From: Conchocele bisecta
Lineage: Eukaryota; Mollusca; Bivalvia; Lucinida; Thyasiridae
Direction: 5' to 3'
DNA: 64,000 nt
NCBI GenBank assembly: GCA_029237695.1
Contig: JAQRGA010000165.1
Coordinates: 248,001 to 312,000, forward strand
This document shows, piece by piece, positions 62,928-64,000 of the stretch (positions are counted from its first letter, which is position 1; each line of letters starts with the position of its first letter). The notes under the pieces are model-generated. The model ran no database searches. It had not been told where the DNA came from and worked only from the letters and a program-made list of their open reading frames with translations. The translations under genes were made by a program, and so were the position numbers.

Positions 62928-64000
62928 AATTCAATTCTGCATACGTTTGGTATACAAAATTCATTTTTGTTATAAAGGATTCAATTGTGTAAGACAGAAT
63001 TGAGTTTTGTGAAGAACATTCAGTTTTGTGGGACAGAATTCATTTTTGTCCACAAAAATTAGTTTGCGTAGGATAGTCTATGTCATCTCTACGTTGATTG
63101 GTTGAGATCGGTCTTAGTCCATTGTACTAGATGGTGGAGTACACTTGCAGGTTTAAATATTTCAATGCGAAAATATAACCCAATATATCAATATTATACT
63201 TCTTTATGGACAATTATTTTGGTTATATTATGATTACAAATGAGTGGTCACACCATATAAGCATATATACTTTGAAGGAGAAATAAGAAAAATATTCAGA
63301 ATTTTCCCTCAATTATGTAAACAGGGTCAAACATGAAGTAGCCGGGACATAGCTAGACCTGAGAGCATGCCCATATATAGAGAATACCAGGCTAGTGTAT
63401 TTTGATATCAAGTTTATCAGGCAAGGCTAGGAAACGCGTAGGAATTCCGAGGCTTGCCGAGGAATTCCTACCGTTTCCGAGCCGAGCCTGATAAACTTGA
63501 TATTAAAATACACTAGTCTGGGATTCTATTTATCAGGTAACGTTTCATGCTCGAAAATGACATTAGATGACGTCGTATTCTAACAGTAGATCTAACCTTG
63601 TGAAACAAATGGTATTGGATCTGTGTCTACTAGTTGCGAAGTTACGTGTTCGCAACTATGTGTCTACATGCATTATTTACAGTATACACCATCTTAGTAT
63701 CCATGGTATCTACACAAATACTACAAATGGTTTCCTCAAATGGCCCAATACACACATTCTGTTTATAAACACAGACAGCAGTCAGAACACAGGTCACAGC
63801 GCGTGTATTATTGATTTAACTGGGGCAGATGTGCCTTGCGATACACTATAAATGACGTCAGTACTCGCGGGAGATCTACATGCACATGAATTATGTGTAC
63901 AATTATAACGCAAATGAGTTTAAATACGAATGGGTTTGTCAACGTTTGACTGTTTGGAGATAGTTGAAGCAAAATGGCAGAATGAGAAATGAATCATCGG
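62928..64000. mobile_element. Second copy of the 1.48-kb element, inverted, runs off the window
   Basis: From GATGTCACAAAATTCAATTC the sequence is the reverse complement of 55,640-54,570 with few differences, including the foldback hairpin (63,382-63,525) and the shared ORF (63,567-63,851). The outer GGGGCGCC end is missing at the left junction. Homology stops at about 63,963, and the last 37 bases do not match copy 1. Confidence 0.75.
63382..63525. repeat. Long foldback hairpin, second copy
   Basis: GAATACCAGGCTAGTGTATT pairs with AATACACTAGTCTGGGATTC across a GGAATTCC-containing centre. It is inverted relative to 55,006-55,154. Confidence 0.85.

Overview
The window looks like nuclear DNA of a marine invertebrate, most likely a bivalve mollusc. 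That rests on the interspersed repeats (a tRNA-like SINE ending in AAACA repeats, TTAA-flanked MITEs, minisatellite-cored elements, and a dispersed repeat around GATCAGACTGCGC) and on the general style of the sequence; no host gene settles the species.

The dominant content is three copies of a Polinton/Maverick (adintovirus-like) large DNA transposon, called A, B and C here. A (1 to about 16,024) runs off the left edge. B (about 18,461-36,379) has both termini and is inverted relative to A, so the two polymerase ends face each other across a 2.4-kb spacer. C (50,139 to about 62,927) is interrupted by one small repeat element and is broken at its polymerase gene by a second copy of it. The conserved gene order, from the capsid-side end, is: hydrophobic-hairpin protein, fibre-like coiled-coil protein, jelly-roll-like protein, a divergent pair of conserved ORFs, a coiled-coil membrane protein with its acidic partner, hexon-like major capsid protein, FtsK/HerA-type packaging ATPase, membrane-anchored ORF, linker/TM ORF, 77-residue ORF, 150-residue membrane ORF, short basic ORF, DDE integrase, and type-B DNA polymerase. 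A and B also have a small zinc-finger ORF at the polymerase end. By family knowledge, capsid protein, ATPase and the other structural ORFs would form a virion, and integrase plus polymerase would copy and insert the element. I did not recognise an adenain-type protease.

All three copies are defective. A is shattered by frameshifts. B keeps several intact ORFs between 24 and 31 kb, but its polymerase is wrecked. C has lost the whole capsid gene, the front of the ATPase, the middle of the integrase and the front of the polymerase. The dense single-base indels in 1-23 kb could be real decay or unpolished long-read sequence.

Between B and C (36.4-50.1 kb) lies gene-poor host DNA: a 5'-truncated L1/Tx1-like LINE with a perfect 12-bp target duplication, two full SINEs with target duplications, two copies of one TTAA-flanked MITE, a minisatellite-cored element and several tandem repeats. 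In the A-B spacer, three possible exons with splice signals suggest a fragment of a host gene on the minus strand.

The most unusual observations are: families of 11-16-bp perfect palindromes scattered inside the Polinton ORFs, read in different frames and differing between copies; hairpin-shaped Polinton termini; a 20-bp block spanning two divergent start codons that is identical in all copies; a fibre shaft whose repeat number differs between copies; and a polymerase of different base composition in C versus A/B.
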